DNA of 58,907 nt from Alphaproteobacteria bacterium (GCA_016125425.1 WGLT01000014.1:1-58907), one strand, 5' to 3'. Positions 17,949-27,701 are shown, counted from the stretch's first letter. The notes: generated from the letters alone by a model not told the origin. Program-made: numbers and translations.

Positions 17949-19349
17949 ATGAAACGCCTCATCGTCATCGCCGTCGCCGTTCTTGTCGTGATCGGCGCTA
18001 GCCTCGGCCTTCGCCGCGCCGATGAAATGGCGCGGGTCGTCGCCGCCTATAAGGCGAAGGATTTGTGTTCGGAAGTCTTCCTCGCCGGGCGCGCGCCTGC
18101 GGCGGTCGAAGCGGTCGACTTCGAAAACATTCACCCGGCATTCGCTTATGCGCATGCGCATATTGATCAAGCCAAGCAAAGCGTGAGCGCCTCGATTTTC
18201 GGGCTGGGCGCGGCGCGCGCGATCTATCGCCCGGGCTATGGCTGCACTCTCGTCGCCGGCGGCGCGCCCGCGCCTTTGCCGGAAGCGCCCGCGCCGACTG
18301 CGAGCGCGCCCTTGCCCGAAGCCCCGCCGGTCCCGGGCCGCTCGATTGCGCGGGTCGACTACGCAGCGCTCGAAGACGTGCTGAACGCCGCGATTTCCGA
18401 TCCCGCCGCGCACAATCGCGCATTCGTGGTGCTGGTCGACGGCGAGATTGTGGGCGAGCGTTACGCGCCGGGATTTTCGGAAACGACGCCGATGTTGAGC
18501 TGGTCGATGGCCAAGAGCGTGACAGCGAGCCTCGTCGGCGCCGCTGTTTTCAAGGGATATGTCGACGTCAACGCGCCCGCGCCCGTCCCCGAATGGAAAG
18601 ACGACCCAAAGCGCGCCGCCATCACCTGGAACGATCTGCTGCGCATGACAAGCGGCCTCAAATTCGACGAGACTTATGACGATCCGAATTCGGATGTCAG
18701 CAAAATGCTGTTCCGCGCGCGCGATGCGGGCGCACTGGCCGCCAAAGAACCCCTGCTCTATCAGCCCGGCCAACATTGGTCCTATTCGAGCGGCACGGCC
18801 AACATCGTCGCGCGCGCGCTCGCCGCGACGTTGAAGGCGCACGGAACCGACATATTCGCCTTCGCGCGCGAAGCGCTGTTCTCCCCGATCGGCGCGACGA
18901 GCTTCACCCTCGAGCCTGACAGTTCGGGAACGCCGATCGGTTCGTCCTATGTCTACGCGACCGCGCGCGACTGGGCGCGGCTCGGCGAACTCTATTTGCA
19001 GGACGGCGTGTGGAACGGAGAAAGATTATTGCCGGAAGGCTGGCCGGCCTACGTCTCGCGCGCGACTTTGCCCTCGGACGGCCAATATGGCGCAATGTTC
19101 TGGCTGAATGAAGACGGGGCGTCGGGGCGCCCGCGCTTCGTGCCGGGTCTGCCTCAGGATGTTTATTATATGGCCGGCCATGACGGCCAATATGTCTTCA
19201 TCATCCCGGACAAGAACGCAGTCGTCGTCCGTCTCGGCGCGACGCGAGACAGAGAGCCGATCGACGTCGCAGGTCCTGTCGTTGCGGCGATCGCGGATGC
19301 GATCGGCGACAAGCCGGCCGCGCCGCAATCCGCGGATGCGCCGCAATGA
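17949..19349 (+). CDS. Membrane-anchored serine hydrolase (class C beta-lactamase family)
   Basis: This 466-residue protein has an N-terminal hydrophobic anchor (LIVIAVAVLVVIGASLGL), a Pro/Ala-rich linker (~residues 103-130) and a beta-lactamase/DD-peptidase-fold domain. The active-site S-x-x-K is seen in SWSMAKSV (~180) and the Tyr motif in WSYSSGTANI (~280). The C-terminal part has MAGHDGQYVF in place of the K-T-G box. Proteins of this kind are esterases or peptidases more often than antibiotic-resistance enzymes, and the substrate is unknown. Its stop overlaps the start of a zincin gene (ATGA), so the two are co-translated. Confidence 0.85.
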   Translation: MKRLIVIAVAVLVVIGASLGLRRADEMARVVAAYKAKDLCSEVFLAGRAPAAVEAVDFENIHPAFAYAHAHIDQAKQSVSASIFGLGAARAIYRPGYGCTLVAGGAPAPLPEAPAPTASAPLPEAPPVPGRSIARVDYAALEDVLNAAISDPAAHNRAFVVLVDGEIVGERYAPGFSETTPMLSWSMAKSVTASLVGAAVFKGYVDVNAPAPVPEWKDDPKRAAITWNDLLRMTSGLKFDETYDDPNSDVSKMLFRARDAGALAAKEPLLYQPGQHWSYSSGTANIVARALAATLKAHGTDIFAFAREALFSPIGATSFTLEPDSSGTPIGSSYVYATARDWARLGELYLQDGVWNGERLLPEGWPAYVSRATLPSDGQYGAMFWLNEDGASGRPRFVPGLPQDVYYMAGHDGQYVFIIPDKNAVVVRLGATRDREPIDVAGPVVAAIADAIGDKPAAPQSADAPQ

Positions 19350-19759
19350 GCGCGGACTGGCGTCGCTTGCGGGCGCCGTCTCTCGCAGAGTTCGAAGAAA
19401 TCGCGCACGCCGCCTACGCCGCGCTTCCCGCCGCCTTCCGCTCGATGTGCGGCCGGCTCGCCATCCACGTTGCGGACTTTGCGGATGAAGAAACCCTCGC
19501 TTCGCTCGGCATGGACGATCCGTTCGGTCTGTCCGGCCTTTACGAGGGCGTCGATGTCACGCGGGAGTCCGTTTCCGATCCGGCCGCGCTGCCAAACCAT
19601 GTTCATCTTTACCGAAGACCCATCCTCGATGAATGGGCGGAGCATGGCGACATCGCGCTCGGCGATCTCATCGCCCATGTGCTGGTGCATGAGATCGGCC
19701 ATCATTTCGGGCTGTCGGATGAGGCGATGGGCCGGATCGAACAGGAAAGCGACGGCTAG
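19346..19759 (+). CDS. Zincin-like metallopeptidase family protein
   Basis: This 137-residue protein carries the zinc-binding motif VHEIGHHFGLSD near its C-terminus (~residues 115-126). Length and layout fit the small bacterial zincin family once called DUF1025, with LYRRPILDEWAEHGD as the conserved middle block. Its function in the cell is unknown. The start overlaps the serine hydrolase stop. Its own stop overlaps by 4 bp the stop of the convergent antiporter gene. Confidence 0.85.
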   Translation: MSADWRRLRAPSLAEFEEIAHAAYAALPAAFRSMCGRLAIHVADFADEETLASLGMDDPFGLSGLYEGVDVTRESVSDPAALPNHVHLYRRPILDEWAEHGDIALGDLIAHVLVHEIGHHFGLSDEAMGRIEQESDG

Positions 19760-21516
19760 TCGCGCGGCGCGGTCTCGAAGCGGCGCCCGATGAGCTCCTT
19801 CTTGGCCTCGGGACCGTAATCCATTTGAGCGAGAAGCCGTTCGCGATCGAGCTTTCTGAATTGCTCGATATAGTCGGCGATCGTCCGCTCGTCGTAACCG
19901 AAGCGGGAGAGCGCTTCTCGGGCCATGAGAAGACTGGATTCCAGAGTTTCACGCACGATGACGTCCGGCTCGAGCGGGCGCAGCGCGATCTCATGCATGC
20001 GGTCATGCGCAGCCGCGATAATAAGGAGAGTCGGCGCGCGTTCGCGCAGCATTCCGACGGCCCGGTTCACCGCTTCCTTGTCGTCCATGCACAAGATCAC
20101 CGCTTTGGCTTCGAGCGCGCCCGCCGCTATCAGCGTATCAAGCCGCGCGCCGTCTCCGTAATAGACCTTGAAGCCGAAGCGCTCCGCGTTCCGGATATGC
20201 GCCGGATTGCGGTCGATCGCCGTGACGTTGAAATCCGCGCTTCGCAGAACCTGCGAGATAATTTGTCCCATCCGCCCGAAGCCGACGATCAGAACGTGGC
20301 CGGCTTCTTCGCGCGGCGCCTCCAGATCCTCGCCGCGATCTTCCGGCGCCCGCGCCAGCCTGTCAGCGCTCCACATCATCAGCGGCGTGAGCATCATCGA
20401 TAAGGTGACGATCGCGGACATCAGGCTTGCTTGCCCGCTCGTGAACAAATGCGCGCCCACGCCCAGGCTGAAAACCACGAAGGCGAACTCCCCGCCCTGA
20501 CTGAGGACGGCGCCGGCCTTGAGCGCTTCGGCGTCCTGCGAGCCGAAAATGCGTGCGAGCGCATAGATAAGCGCCGTCTTGACAGCGACGAGTCCGAGCG
20601 CGCCGCCGAGCACGATCACCCAGTCGCGCGCAATTGTCGCAAGATCGAGTCTTATGCCGATCGAGATGAAAAACAGACCGAGCAGCAGCCCGCGAAACGG
20701 CTCGATGTCGGCTTCGATCTGATGGCGGTAAGCGGACTCCGCCAAAAGGACGCCGGCGACAAAGGCGCCCAGCCCCATCGACAGGCCCGCCCAGGAGACG
20801 GCGAGGCTCGTCGCCGCGACAATAAACAGCGCGGTCGCCGCGAACGCTTCCCGCGATCCGGCGCTCGCCACCATGCGCAGAACCGGGTTGAGCGCATACC
20901 GTCCGATGAGAACGAGCGCGGCGATCACGCCGCCCGCTCTCGCCGCCGCCGCCCATGCGGGCGCGCCCTCATTAACGGCCGCAGCGCCCGCGAAAATCGG
21001 AATCGCCGCGAGAATGGGAATGACAGCAAGATCCTGAAACAGCAGCACCGGAAAGGCGCGCGCGCCATATCCTGTGTTCAGCTCCCGCCGCTCTTTGAGA
21101 AATTGCAGGGCGAACGCCGTCGACGAGAATGCGAGCGATAGTCCCGCGAGGATCGCCGCAGGCGCCGGCATAACGCGAGCGCCGGCGAAGAGCGCGGCGA
21201 TCACAGCCCCCGTCAGCAGCATCTGCGCCGCGCCCAGGCCGAAGATATCGCGCCGGAGCGCCCAAAGCCGCGATACGGAAAGTTCGAGCCCTATGATGAA
21301 AAGAAACAGAACGACGCCAAAGCCGGCGACCTGAAAAACGCCTTCCTCCGCATACAAAAGATTAAGCCCATATGGGCCGACTATGACGCCGGCGGCGAGA
21401 TAGCCGAGAATCGAACCGAATTTCAGCCTGTTGAATATCGGAACGACGATCGCGGCGGCGCCGAGATAGGTCGTCGCCTGAATGAGAAATTCATTGCCGC
21501 CCGTTTCGGCCGCCAT
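19756..21516 (-). CDS. KefB-type monovalent cation:proton antiporter with RCK domain
   Basis: This 586-residue protein has a CPA2 membrane domain of about 12 helices (residues ~10-390), with the family segments LGYLAAGVIVGP, LFLFIIGLELS and FSSTAFALQFL. A cytosolic RCK/TrkA-N Rossmann domain follows (VLIVGFGRMGQIISQVL, ~412). It has the KefB/KefC domain order, and such proteins exchange K+ for H+ under electrophile or osmotic stress. No KefF/KefG-like ancillary oxidoreductase gene is adjacent. It converges on the zincin gene with overlapping stops. Confidence 0.9.
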   Translation of the reverse strand: MAAETGGNEFLIQATTYLGAAAIVVPIFNRLKFGSILGYLAAGVIVGPYGLNLLYAEEGVFQVAGFGVVLFLFIIGLELSVSRLWALRRDIFGLGAAQMLLTGAVIAALFAGARVMPAPAAILAGLSLAFSSTAFALQFLKERRELNTGYGARAFPVLLFQDLAVIPILAAIPIFAGAAAVNEGAPAWAAAARAGGVIAALVLIGRYALNPVLRMVASAGSREAFAATALFIVAATSLAVSWAGLSMGLGAFVAGVLLAESAYRHQIEADIEPFRGLLLGLFFISIGIRLDLATIARDWVIVLGGALGLVAVKTALIYALARIFGSQDAEALKAGAVLSQGGEFAFVVFSLGVGAHLFTSGQASLMSAIVTLSMMLTPLMMWSADRLARAPEDRGEDLEAPREEAGHVLIVGFGRMGQIISQVLRSADFNVTAIDRNPAHIRNAERFGFKVYYGDGARLDTLIAAGALEAKAVILCMDDKEAVNRAVGMLRERAPTLLIIAAAHDRMHEIALRPLEPDVIVRETLESSLLMAREALSRFGYDERTIADYIEQFRKLDRERLLAQMDYGPEAKKELIGRRFETAPRD

Positions 21517-21554
21517 GCCCTGGCTCCGTCGCGCCGCGAAGTCGCCGCGTATGC

Positions 21555-22514
21555 CTAGGAGTCATTCTGACCGATACCGGACAGTTCCGGAAGGCCAAGG
21601 GCGAGATTGAGATTCTGGACCGCTTGCACCGCCGCGCCCTTCAACAGATTGTCGAGCGCAGCGACGACAACCGCATGGCCGCCGCCTTCCGCGACCGCAA
21701 AGCCGCCGATAAGGGCGCCGTTAACGCCCGCAGAATTCTTAAGTTCCGGCGGTTCGTCCTGTAACCGGATCAACGGCTCATTCTGAAACGCCTTGTCATA
21801 AATTCTGCGGATGTCGCCGGCGCTCATCGGCTCCTTGAGCGGCAAATGCGCCGTCACGACAAGACCGCGAAAGGCCGGATGTACATGCGGCGTAAAGCGC
21901 ACCGATCGCCCAAGATGGCGCGACGCTTCGCGCTCATGCTTGTGACCCGTCAGCGCGTAAGGCATCAGATTGTCTTCAAGGCGCGCGACATCATTGCGCG
22001 GGCTCGGGCTCGTTCCCGCTCCGGAATAGCCCGACACGCCGAAAAGCGAAGGCGGGCCGAAAAGATATGGCAGCATGGGCGCGACAGCGAGCTCCATGGC
22101 CGTCGCATAGCAGCCCGGATTGGCGATGCGTCGCGCGCCGCCGATCCGATGCCGAAAAAGCTCAGGAAGCCCGTAAACCCATTTGTCGTCGAAGCGGTAG
22201 TCCGCAGACAGATCGATAATAATCTTTTCCGGCGCCGCCTTGTTGATCGCCTCGACATATGAAGCGGCGGCTCCATCCGGCATGGCGAGAATGATCGCGT
22301 CGGATCGCCGCGCCGCCGCCTCCTCCGGATTCAGCGCTTCGAAGATGCTCTCGTCGAGGATGTCCGGAGATATTTCATTGACCTTGCGACCGGCCCACTC
22401 GCGCGACACGGCGAAAGCGAGCATCAAACGCGGATGGCGCGCGATGATGTGTAATAATTCCGCGCCCGCATGGCCGCGCGCGCCGACAAGTCCGATAAGA
22501 TAGGGCTCCGTCAT
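21555..22514 (-). CDS. argC: N-acetyl-gamma-glutamyl-phosphate reductase
   Basis: This 319-residue NADPH-dependent enzyme performs the third step of arginine synthesis. The N-terminal Rossmann segment is LIGLVGARGHAGAELL, and the catalytic Cys lies in ANPGCYATA (~147). The substrate-binding His is in the HKHEREASRHLG region. The start is the ATG at 22514, two bases after the argB stop. A longer in-frame reading would run into argB. It belongs to the AGPR class found with ArgB/NAGS fusions. It is the last gene of the minus-strand argF'-argB-argC cluster. Confidence 0.93.
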   Translation of the reverse strand: MTEPYLIGLVGARGHAGAELLHIIARHPRLMLAFAVSREWAGRKVNEISPDILDESIFEALNPEEAAARRSDAIILAMPDGAAASYVEAINKAAPEKIIIDLSADYRFDDKWVYGLPELFRHRIGGARRIANPGCYATAMELAVAPMLPYLFGPPSLFGVSGYSGAGTSPSPRNDVARLEDNLMPYALTGHKHEREASRHLGRSVRFTPHVHPAFRGLVVTAHLPLKEPMSAGDIRRIYDKAFQNEPLIRLQDEPPELKNSAGVNGALIGGFAVAEGGGHAVVVAALDNLLKGAAVQAVQNLNLALGLPELSGIGQNDS

Positions 22515-22516
22515 GG

Positions 22517-23833
22517 TCAGGACTCGAACGACGCCGGCAAGGCGGCGATGCGCTGCACGATCGGGGCGATGCGCGCGAAGTCGCGCTCGCCTACCCAGAA
22601 TACGGTCCAGGCGCCGATCTTGACGGAGCCGGTGCAAACCTCGCCATAGAACGCGTTGAAGCCGTTTTCGGTGCGCGAGCGCCAATAGAAGACGGGATTT
22701 TGCTTCGTAAATTGTCGCCAGACGGTGCGGGACAGCCCCTCGCCGCGCGCCTCTTCGACGACGGCGAATTTGTCGAGATAGATAAAGTCGTCGACCTTCG
22801 TCAGGATCGCGCCGGCGCGATAGCTCTCCGACATATGCGCCTGATGAAGGTCGAGGCTTTCCCACCAGTCCTCTTTCAGCTTGCGGCCGAAAGCGCTTTC
22901 GACAAGCGCGATCGTCTTGGCGCGGTCGAGCTTCGCTTTCGAGGCGACGGCGCGGATCGGCTCGCCCATTCTGACGAGCGTTCCGGCGCCGCCATGCGTG
23001 AAAAGCTCCTTGATAAGGCCCGACGGAGTGGTGATCGAAACGGAGGATGTGAGCGGCAGGGCTTCGAGGACGCGCTTGATCTCCTGCAGCTTCAGACGCA
23101 TGCCGCCAGCGACCCAGTCGGCCTTCATCAGCTTGTCGTAATCGGAAGCGAGGTTGATCGAATGCATTGGCCGCCCGTGCTTGTCGAGAAGACCGCCGAC
23201 GCCTGAGAGGAAGACAACTTTCATAGGCTGCAACGCGACCACAAGCGCGCGCGTCGCCGAGTCGCCGTTAATATTGAGAAGCTGTCCGCCCGGCGCGATG
23301 CCGAGACATGTCAGAATCGGGACGGCGCCCGATTTGACGACGGAGCGGATCAGCCCGAGCCGGACATTGGTCGGCTCGCCGACAAACCCGTATTTCTCCT
23401 TGTCGAGATAGTCGGCTTCAATAACGCCGGCGGTCAGTGAATCCGCATCGACGCCCTGCGCGCGCACCGCTTCAACGAGCTTGATGTTCTCGCCGATGAA
23501 GACATCGCGCGCGACGTCCATCGCCTCGGCCGAGGTCACGCGCAGGCCGTCGATCTTCGGCGTTTCGACGCCGCGCGCGGCGAGCGTTCGATCGAGCTGC
23601 GGCCCGCCGCCATGAATGACGATCGGCGTCAGCCCGACCGTGTGCAGAAAGGCGAGGGCGGAGGCGGTCTCTTCAAGCTGGTCTTCGAGGATCGCCCCGC
23701 CGATCTTGATGACGGCGAAACGCGCTTCACCTACCGCCGAGAAGCGCTGGAGGTAGGAACGAATCTCCTTGCCGTCGCTCATGTTCGAGAGCAGCTGCAC
23801 GATCGTCTGACGGGTTGACAGAGATGAGGTCAT
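22517..23833 (-). CDS. argB: Bifunctional N-acetylglutamate kinase / N-acetylglutamate synthase
   Basis: This 438-residue fusion has residues ~30-290 as the amino-acid kinase domain (FAVIKIGGAIL, VIHGGGPQLD, NINGDSATRAL, VVFLSGVGGLLD). Residues ~290-438 are a vertebrate-like NAT domain (YLDKFAVVEEARGEGLSRTVW, VFYWRSRTENGFNAFYGEVCTGS). Such NAGS/K enzymes are known from Maricaulis and Xanthomonas. They carry out both the first and second steps of arginine synthesis and replace a separate argA or argJ. The gene is sandwiched between argF' and argC, with a 7-bp gap and a 2-bp gap. Confidence 0.95.
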   Translation of the reverse strand: MTSSLSTRQTIVQLLSNMSDGKEIRSYLQRFSAVGEARFAVIKIGGAILEDQLEETASALAFLHTVGLTPIVIHGGGPQLDRTLAARGVETPKIDGLRVTSAEAMDVARDVFIGENIKLVEAVRAQGVDADSLTAGVIEADYLDKEKYGFVGEPTNVRLGLIRSVVKSGAVPILTCLGIAPGGQLLNINGDSATRALVVALQPMKVVFLSGVGGLLDKHGRPMHSINLASDYDKLMKADWVAGGMRLKLQEIKRVLEALPLTSSVSITTPSGLIKELFTHGGAGTLVRMGEPIRAVASKAKLDRAKTIALVESAFGRKLKEDWWESLDLHQAHMSESYRAGAILTKVDDFIYLDKFAVVEEARGEGLSRTVWRQFTKQNPVFYWRSRTENGFNAFYGEVCTGSVKIGAWTVFWVGERDFARIAPIVQRIAALPASFES

Positions 23834-23840
23834 CGGCGGG

Positions 23841-24851
23841 TTAACGTATCAACGCCTTCATGATCGCCTTTTGCACATGCAGGCGGTTTTCAGCTTCTTC
23901 GTAGGCGACGCAGCTCGCCGAATCGAAAACGGCGTCGGTCATCTTCACATTGCGGCGCATGGGCAGGCAGTGCGAGACCAGCGCGCTATTCGTCAGCGCC
24001 ATTTTCTTCTCATCGACAATAAAATGCTTGTACTGGTCGCGGATCGGCTTTTCCTCCGCCCAGTTTCCGAAAAAGGGAAGCGCTCCCCAGCTTTTCGCAT
24101 ACACGACGTCGGCGCCCCGATAGGCTTCCTCGATATCGTGCGAGATGGTCAGCGCCTGGCCGTTGTCGGCGGAATATTTTTCCGCCTGCGCGATATAACG
24201 CTCGTCGAGGATATAATCCTTGCTCGGACAAAGCAGCGTCACCGCCATGCCGAATTTGGCGGCGATCATCAGCGCGGAATTAGCGACGGCCGTGTTCAAC
24301 GGCTTTGGATGATAGGTCCATGTGAGAACATATTTCTTGCCGTCGAGGGGCCCGCGGCCTTCCCGCTCGAACCTTTCCTGCAGCGCGAGGATATGGGCCA
24401 ATTCCTGACAGGGATGGGTGATCGTCTCCATATTGATCACCGGCACGTCGGCGTATTTCGCGAAAGCGCTGAGGATCTTGTCCTTTCTGTCCTCCTGCCA
24501 GTCCTGGAATTTCGGAAAGGCGCGGACGCCGATCATGTCGCAATAGCGCGAGAGAACTTTCGCGGCCTCTTTCACATGCTCTTCGGCCTCGCCGTCCATA
24601 CGCGCGCCCTCTTCGAATTCGAGCGGCCACATGCCGCCCGAAGGCGAGAGCACGACGGCGTGCCCGCCGAGCTGCCGGGCCCCGACATCGAAGGAGGTGC
24701 GCGTTCGGAGCGAGTTGTTGAGAAACAAGAGCGCGATCGTCTTGTTCTTCAGGGCGTCGCCGAAGGGCTTCGCCTTCAGCGCGCGCGCATCGTCCAGCAT
24801 CGCCTGCAGCTCGGGACGGGTCCAGTCGGCGGTGTTCAGAAAGTGTTTCAT
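23841..24851 (-). CDS. argF': N-acetylornithine carbamoyltransferase
   Basis: This 336-residue carbamoyltransferase has the phosphate-binding motif as NNSLRTRTSF and a HPCQELAH carbamoyl-phosphate motif. It shows the acetylornithine-specific features: the proline-rich-loop segment WTYHPKPLNTAVANSAL and AKSWGALPFFGNWAEEKPIRDQ. A normal ornithine enzyme differs here. It therefore makes N-acetylcitrulline, deacetylated later, as in Xanthomonas. Its pairing with the ArgB/NAGS fusion supports this route. It heads the minus-strand arg operon and is divergent from pepN across about 110 bp. Confidence 0.93.
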   Translation of the reverse strand: MKHFLNTADWTRPELQAMLDDARALKAKPFGDALKNKTIALLFLNNSLRTRTSFDVGARQLGGHAVVLSPSGGMWPLEFEEGARMDGEAEEHVKEAAKVLSRYCDMIGVRAFPKFQDWQEDRKDKILSAFAKYADVPVINMETITHPCQELAHILALQERFEREGRGPLDGKKYVLTWTYHPKPLNTAVANSALMIAAKFGMAVTLLCPSKDYILDERYIAQAEKYSADNGQALTISHDIEEAYRGADVVYAKSWGALPFFGNWAEEKPIRDQYKHFIVDEKKMALTNSALVSHCLPMRRNVKMTDAVFDSASCVAYEEAENRLHVQKAIMKALIR

Positions 24852-24962
24852 CGGCGCTATTTATCGGTAGCGCGTCCCGATTCCAAGAAGGCGCGCCGCC
24901 TTTACTTGGGGCGGCGGAGCGGCCATGTCTTGACCGTTCTCCCCAAGCCCTGGAGGAGCGCC

Positions 24963-27572
24963 ATGCGCACCGACACGCCGCCGCCGACCATTCGCCTTTC
25001 CGACTACCGTCCGCCCGATTACCTGATCGACCATGTCGACCTCGACGTCGCCCTCGACCCGAAACGGACGGCGGTCAAGGCGCGCCTCGCCATGCGCCGC
25101 GCGCCCGGCGCGGCGGACGACGCCCCGCTCGTCCTCAACGGCGAAAAAATCGAGCTGATCTCGATTTGCCTTGACGGCGACGCCCTGTCGCCGAGCCGGT
25201 ATGAACTCGGCGAGGAGACGCTGACGGTCCGCGAACCGCCAGCGAAATTCACCTTGGAGATCAAGACCGCCTGCGCGCCGGAAGCGAATACCGCGCTCTC
25301 CGGGCTCTATCTCTCGAACGGCATGTTCTGCACGCAGTGCGAGGCGGAAGGGTTCCGCCGCATCACCTATTTCCTCGACCGGCCGGATGTGCTGGCGCGC
25401 TATTCGGTTCGCATCGAAGCCGACAAGGCGGCCTATCCCGTATTGCTTGCGAACGGCAACCGCACCGGCGGCGGCGATCTCGCAGGCGGCCGGCATTACG
25501 CGCAATGGGCCGACCCGCATCCCAAGCCCTGCTATCTATTCGCGCTCGTCGGCGGCGACCTCGCATGCGTCGAGGATGAGTTCGTCACCATGTCGGGGCG
25601 CAAGGTCGCGCTCAAAATCTACGTTCAGCCGCAGAACAAGGAGAAATGCGCTTACACGCTCGACGCTCTCAAGCGCGCCATGCGCTGGGACGAAGAAACC
25701 TTCGGGCGCGAATACGATCTCGACATCTTCATGATCGTCGCCGTCGATCATTTCAATTTCGGAGCGATGGAGAATAAAGGTCTCAATATCTTCAATTCGG
25801 CTTATGTGCTGGCCTCGCCCGAAACCGCGACCGACGCCGATTATGAGACGATTGAGTCGATCGTCGCGCATGAATATTTCCACAACTGGTCCGGCAACCG
25901 CGTGACCTGTCGGGACTGGTTCCAGCTTTGCCTCAAGGAAGGCTTCACGGTCTTCCGCGACCAGGAATTCTCATCCGACATGCGGTCGCGGCCAGTGCAG
26001 AGAATAAAGGACGTGCGCCGGCTATGGAGCGCGCAATTCCCGGAAGACGCCGGCCCTCTCGCCCATCCGCCGCGGCCCGACAGCTACATCACCATAGACA
26101 ATTTCTATACGGCGACGGTCTATGAAAAGGGCGCCGAAATCTGCCGGATGCTCAAGACGCTGCTCGGTCCGGAAAGATTCCGCCATGCTTGCGACCTCTA
26201 TTTCGCGCGTCATGACGGCCATGCGGCGACGGTCGAGGATTTCGTCAAGGCGATGGAAGACGCGAGCGGCGTCGATCTCGCGCAGTTCCGCCGCTGGTAC
26301 TCCGACGCCGGCACGCCCACAGTCACGGTCGAGCAGGGTTATGACGAAAAGACGGGGCGAACGCGCATTACGCTCGCCCAGGCGACGAAGCCGACGCCCG
26401 GCCAGCCCAATAAGGAGCCGCGGCACATTCCGATCGCCTATGCGCTTTACGGCTCGCGGACAGGCGCGCTGCTCGACGAAGGCCTTGCCGAGTTGAAAGA
26501 CGCAAGCACGACGCTCACGCTTGGACCGTATAAGGAGCGCCCGGTCATATCCGTTCTTCGCGGATTCTCGGCGCCCGTCCTTGTCCAGGAAAAACTCTCC
26601 CTTGACGACCGCCTCCTTCTGGCCGGGCGGGACGACGACCTGTTCAATCGCTGGGCGGCGACCGAAGGCCTATGGCGGGATCTGTGCCTGGCCCATGCCG
26701 GCGCAAACGAAATGACCGACAAGGAAGAAGCGCTGGGACGATTCGCCGCCGCTCTCGCCGCTTCGCTCAAGGGATTGGCGGCGGACCACGCCTTGACGGC
26801 GGAATTGCTGCGCTGTCCGACCGAATTCGATCTCGCCCGCAGCGCCGCCGTCATAGACCCCGAAGCGCTGGCGAAAGGGCGCAAAGCGGTGCGCGCGCGC
26901 ATCGGAGCTTTGCTCAAGGACGACCTTTTCAGACTGTATGAGAGTCTGCGATCCAACGCGCCGTTCGAACCGACGGCGCGTCAGGCCGGCGAGCGCGCTC
27001 TCAAAAACGCCGCGCTTTCGCTTCTGGTCGCCGCCGGGGAAGACGGCCCCGCCATTGATCAGTCGAAGACCGCCGCCAACATGACCGACGAGGCGGCGGC
27101 GACCGCCGCGCTTGCAGTTTCAGCGAGCGAAGCGCGCGAAGAGGCGTTGTCTCGTTTCTATGAGCGCTGGAAACAGGATTCGCTCGTCGTCAACAAATGG
27201 CTCGCCTGGCGCGCAATGACGCCGCTCGCCGACAGTGCGCTCAAGGAAATCGAGGGGCTCATCCGGCACGAAGCTTATGATGAGAAAAATCCCAACAAGG
27301 TGCGCGCCGTTCTCGGCGTGTTCGCACGCGAGAACCTCGCCGGTTTCCATCGAGCCGACGGCGCCGCTTACCGGTTTTTCTCCAACCAGCTTCTCGAAAT
27401 CGACAAACGCAACCCGCAGCTCGCCGCCCGGCTGACCACCGCTCTCGAAAGCTGGCGCAAGCTGGAGCCCGGCCGGCGCGCGCTGGTTCGCGAGGAACTC
27501 ATTCGCATCGCCGACGCCAAGGGCGTGTCGGACAATCTCTATGAGATGGCGAACCGCCTTGTTAACGATTAG
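24963..27572 (+). CDS. pepN: Aminopeptidase N (M1 family)
   Basis: This 869-residue protein starts at an ATG with GGAGGAGCG just upstream. The M1 exopeptidase motif GAMENKGLN is at ~266. The zinc site HEYFHNWSGNRVTCRDWFQL is at ~303, with the third ligand Glu in LKEG. The C-terminal half is the alpha-helical PepN domain (DUF3458 type). It trims neutral and basic N-terminal residues in the cytoplasm. An in-frame extension upstream to 23871 exists but is antisense to the carbamoyltransferase gene and is not coding. Confidence 0.96.
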   Translation: MRTDTPPPTIRLSDYRPPDYLIDHVDLDVALDPKRTAVKARLAMRRAPGAADDAPLVLNGEKIELISICLDGDALSPSRYELGEETLTVREPPAKFTLEIKTACAPEANTALSGLYLSNGMFCTQCEAEGFRRITYFLDRPDVLARYSVRIEADKAAYPVLLANGNRTGGGDLAGGRHYAQWADPHPKPCYLFALVGGDLACVEDEFVTMSGRKVALKIYVQPQNKEKCAYTLDALKRAMRWDEETFGREYDLDIFMIVAVDHFNFGAMENKGLNIFNSAYVLASPETATDADYETIESIVAHEYFHNWSGNRVTCRDWFQLCLKEGFTVFRDQEFSSDMRSRPVQRIKDVRRLWSAQFPEDAGPLAHPPRPDSYITIDNFYTATVYEKGAEICRMLKTLLGPERFRHACDLYFARHDGHAATVEDFVKAMEDASGVDLAQFRRWYSDAGTPTVTVEQGYDEKTGRTRITLAQATKPTPGQPNKEPRHIPIAYALYGSRTGALLDEGLAELKDASTTLTLGPYKERPVISVLRGFSAPVLVQEKLSLDDRLLLAGRDDDLFNRWAATEGLWRDLCLAHAGANEMTDKEEALGRFAAALAASLKGLAADHALTAELLRCPTEFDLARSAAVIDPEALAKGRKAVRARIGALLKDDLFRLYESLRSNAPFEPTARQAGERALKNAALSLLVAAGEDGPAIDQSKTAANMTDEAAATAALAVSASEAREEALSRFYERWKQDSLVVNKWLAWRAMTPLADSALKEIEGLIRHEAYDEKNPNKVRAVLGVFARENLAGFHRADGAAYRFFSNQLLEIDKRNPQLAARLTTALESWRKLEPGRRALVREELIRIADAKGVSDNLYEMANRLVND

Positions 27573-27701
27573 AGACGGCGGCGGCCGGTGATTCGCGCGT
27601 GACAGTCGCGGGCAAACCGGAATAAGTTTCCAGAAGGTAAACGGCCCGCCGCGAGGCGGCGCCTTTGTTCGCCATATTCTGGCTTTCAGACAGGGTCGCC
27701 G

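Noticed and set aside
17949-19349. Serine hydrolase as an antibiotic-resistance beta-lactamase
   Set aside because: The S-x-x-K is present but there is no K-T-G box, and the membrane anchor and coupling to a zincin suggest another substrate.
23871-24962. In-frame N-terminal extension of pepN by more than 350 codons
   Set aside because: It is exactly antisense to the carbamoyltransferase gene. A good RBS and the M1 N-terminus place the start at 24963.
27630-27665. CCGCC-GCGA-GGCGG hairpin after pepN as an intrinsic terminator
   Set aside because: The stem is only 5 bp and the following sequence is not T-rich enough.
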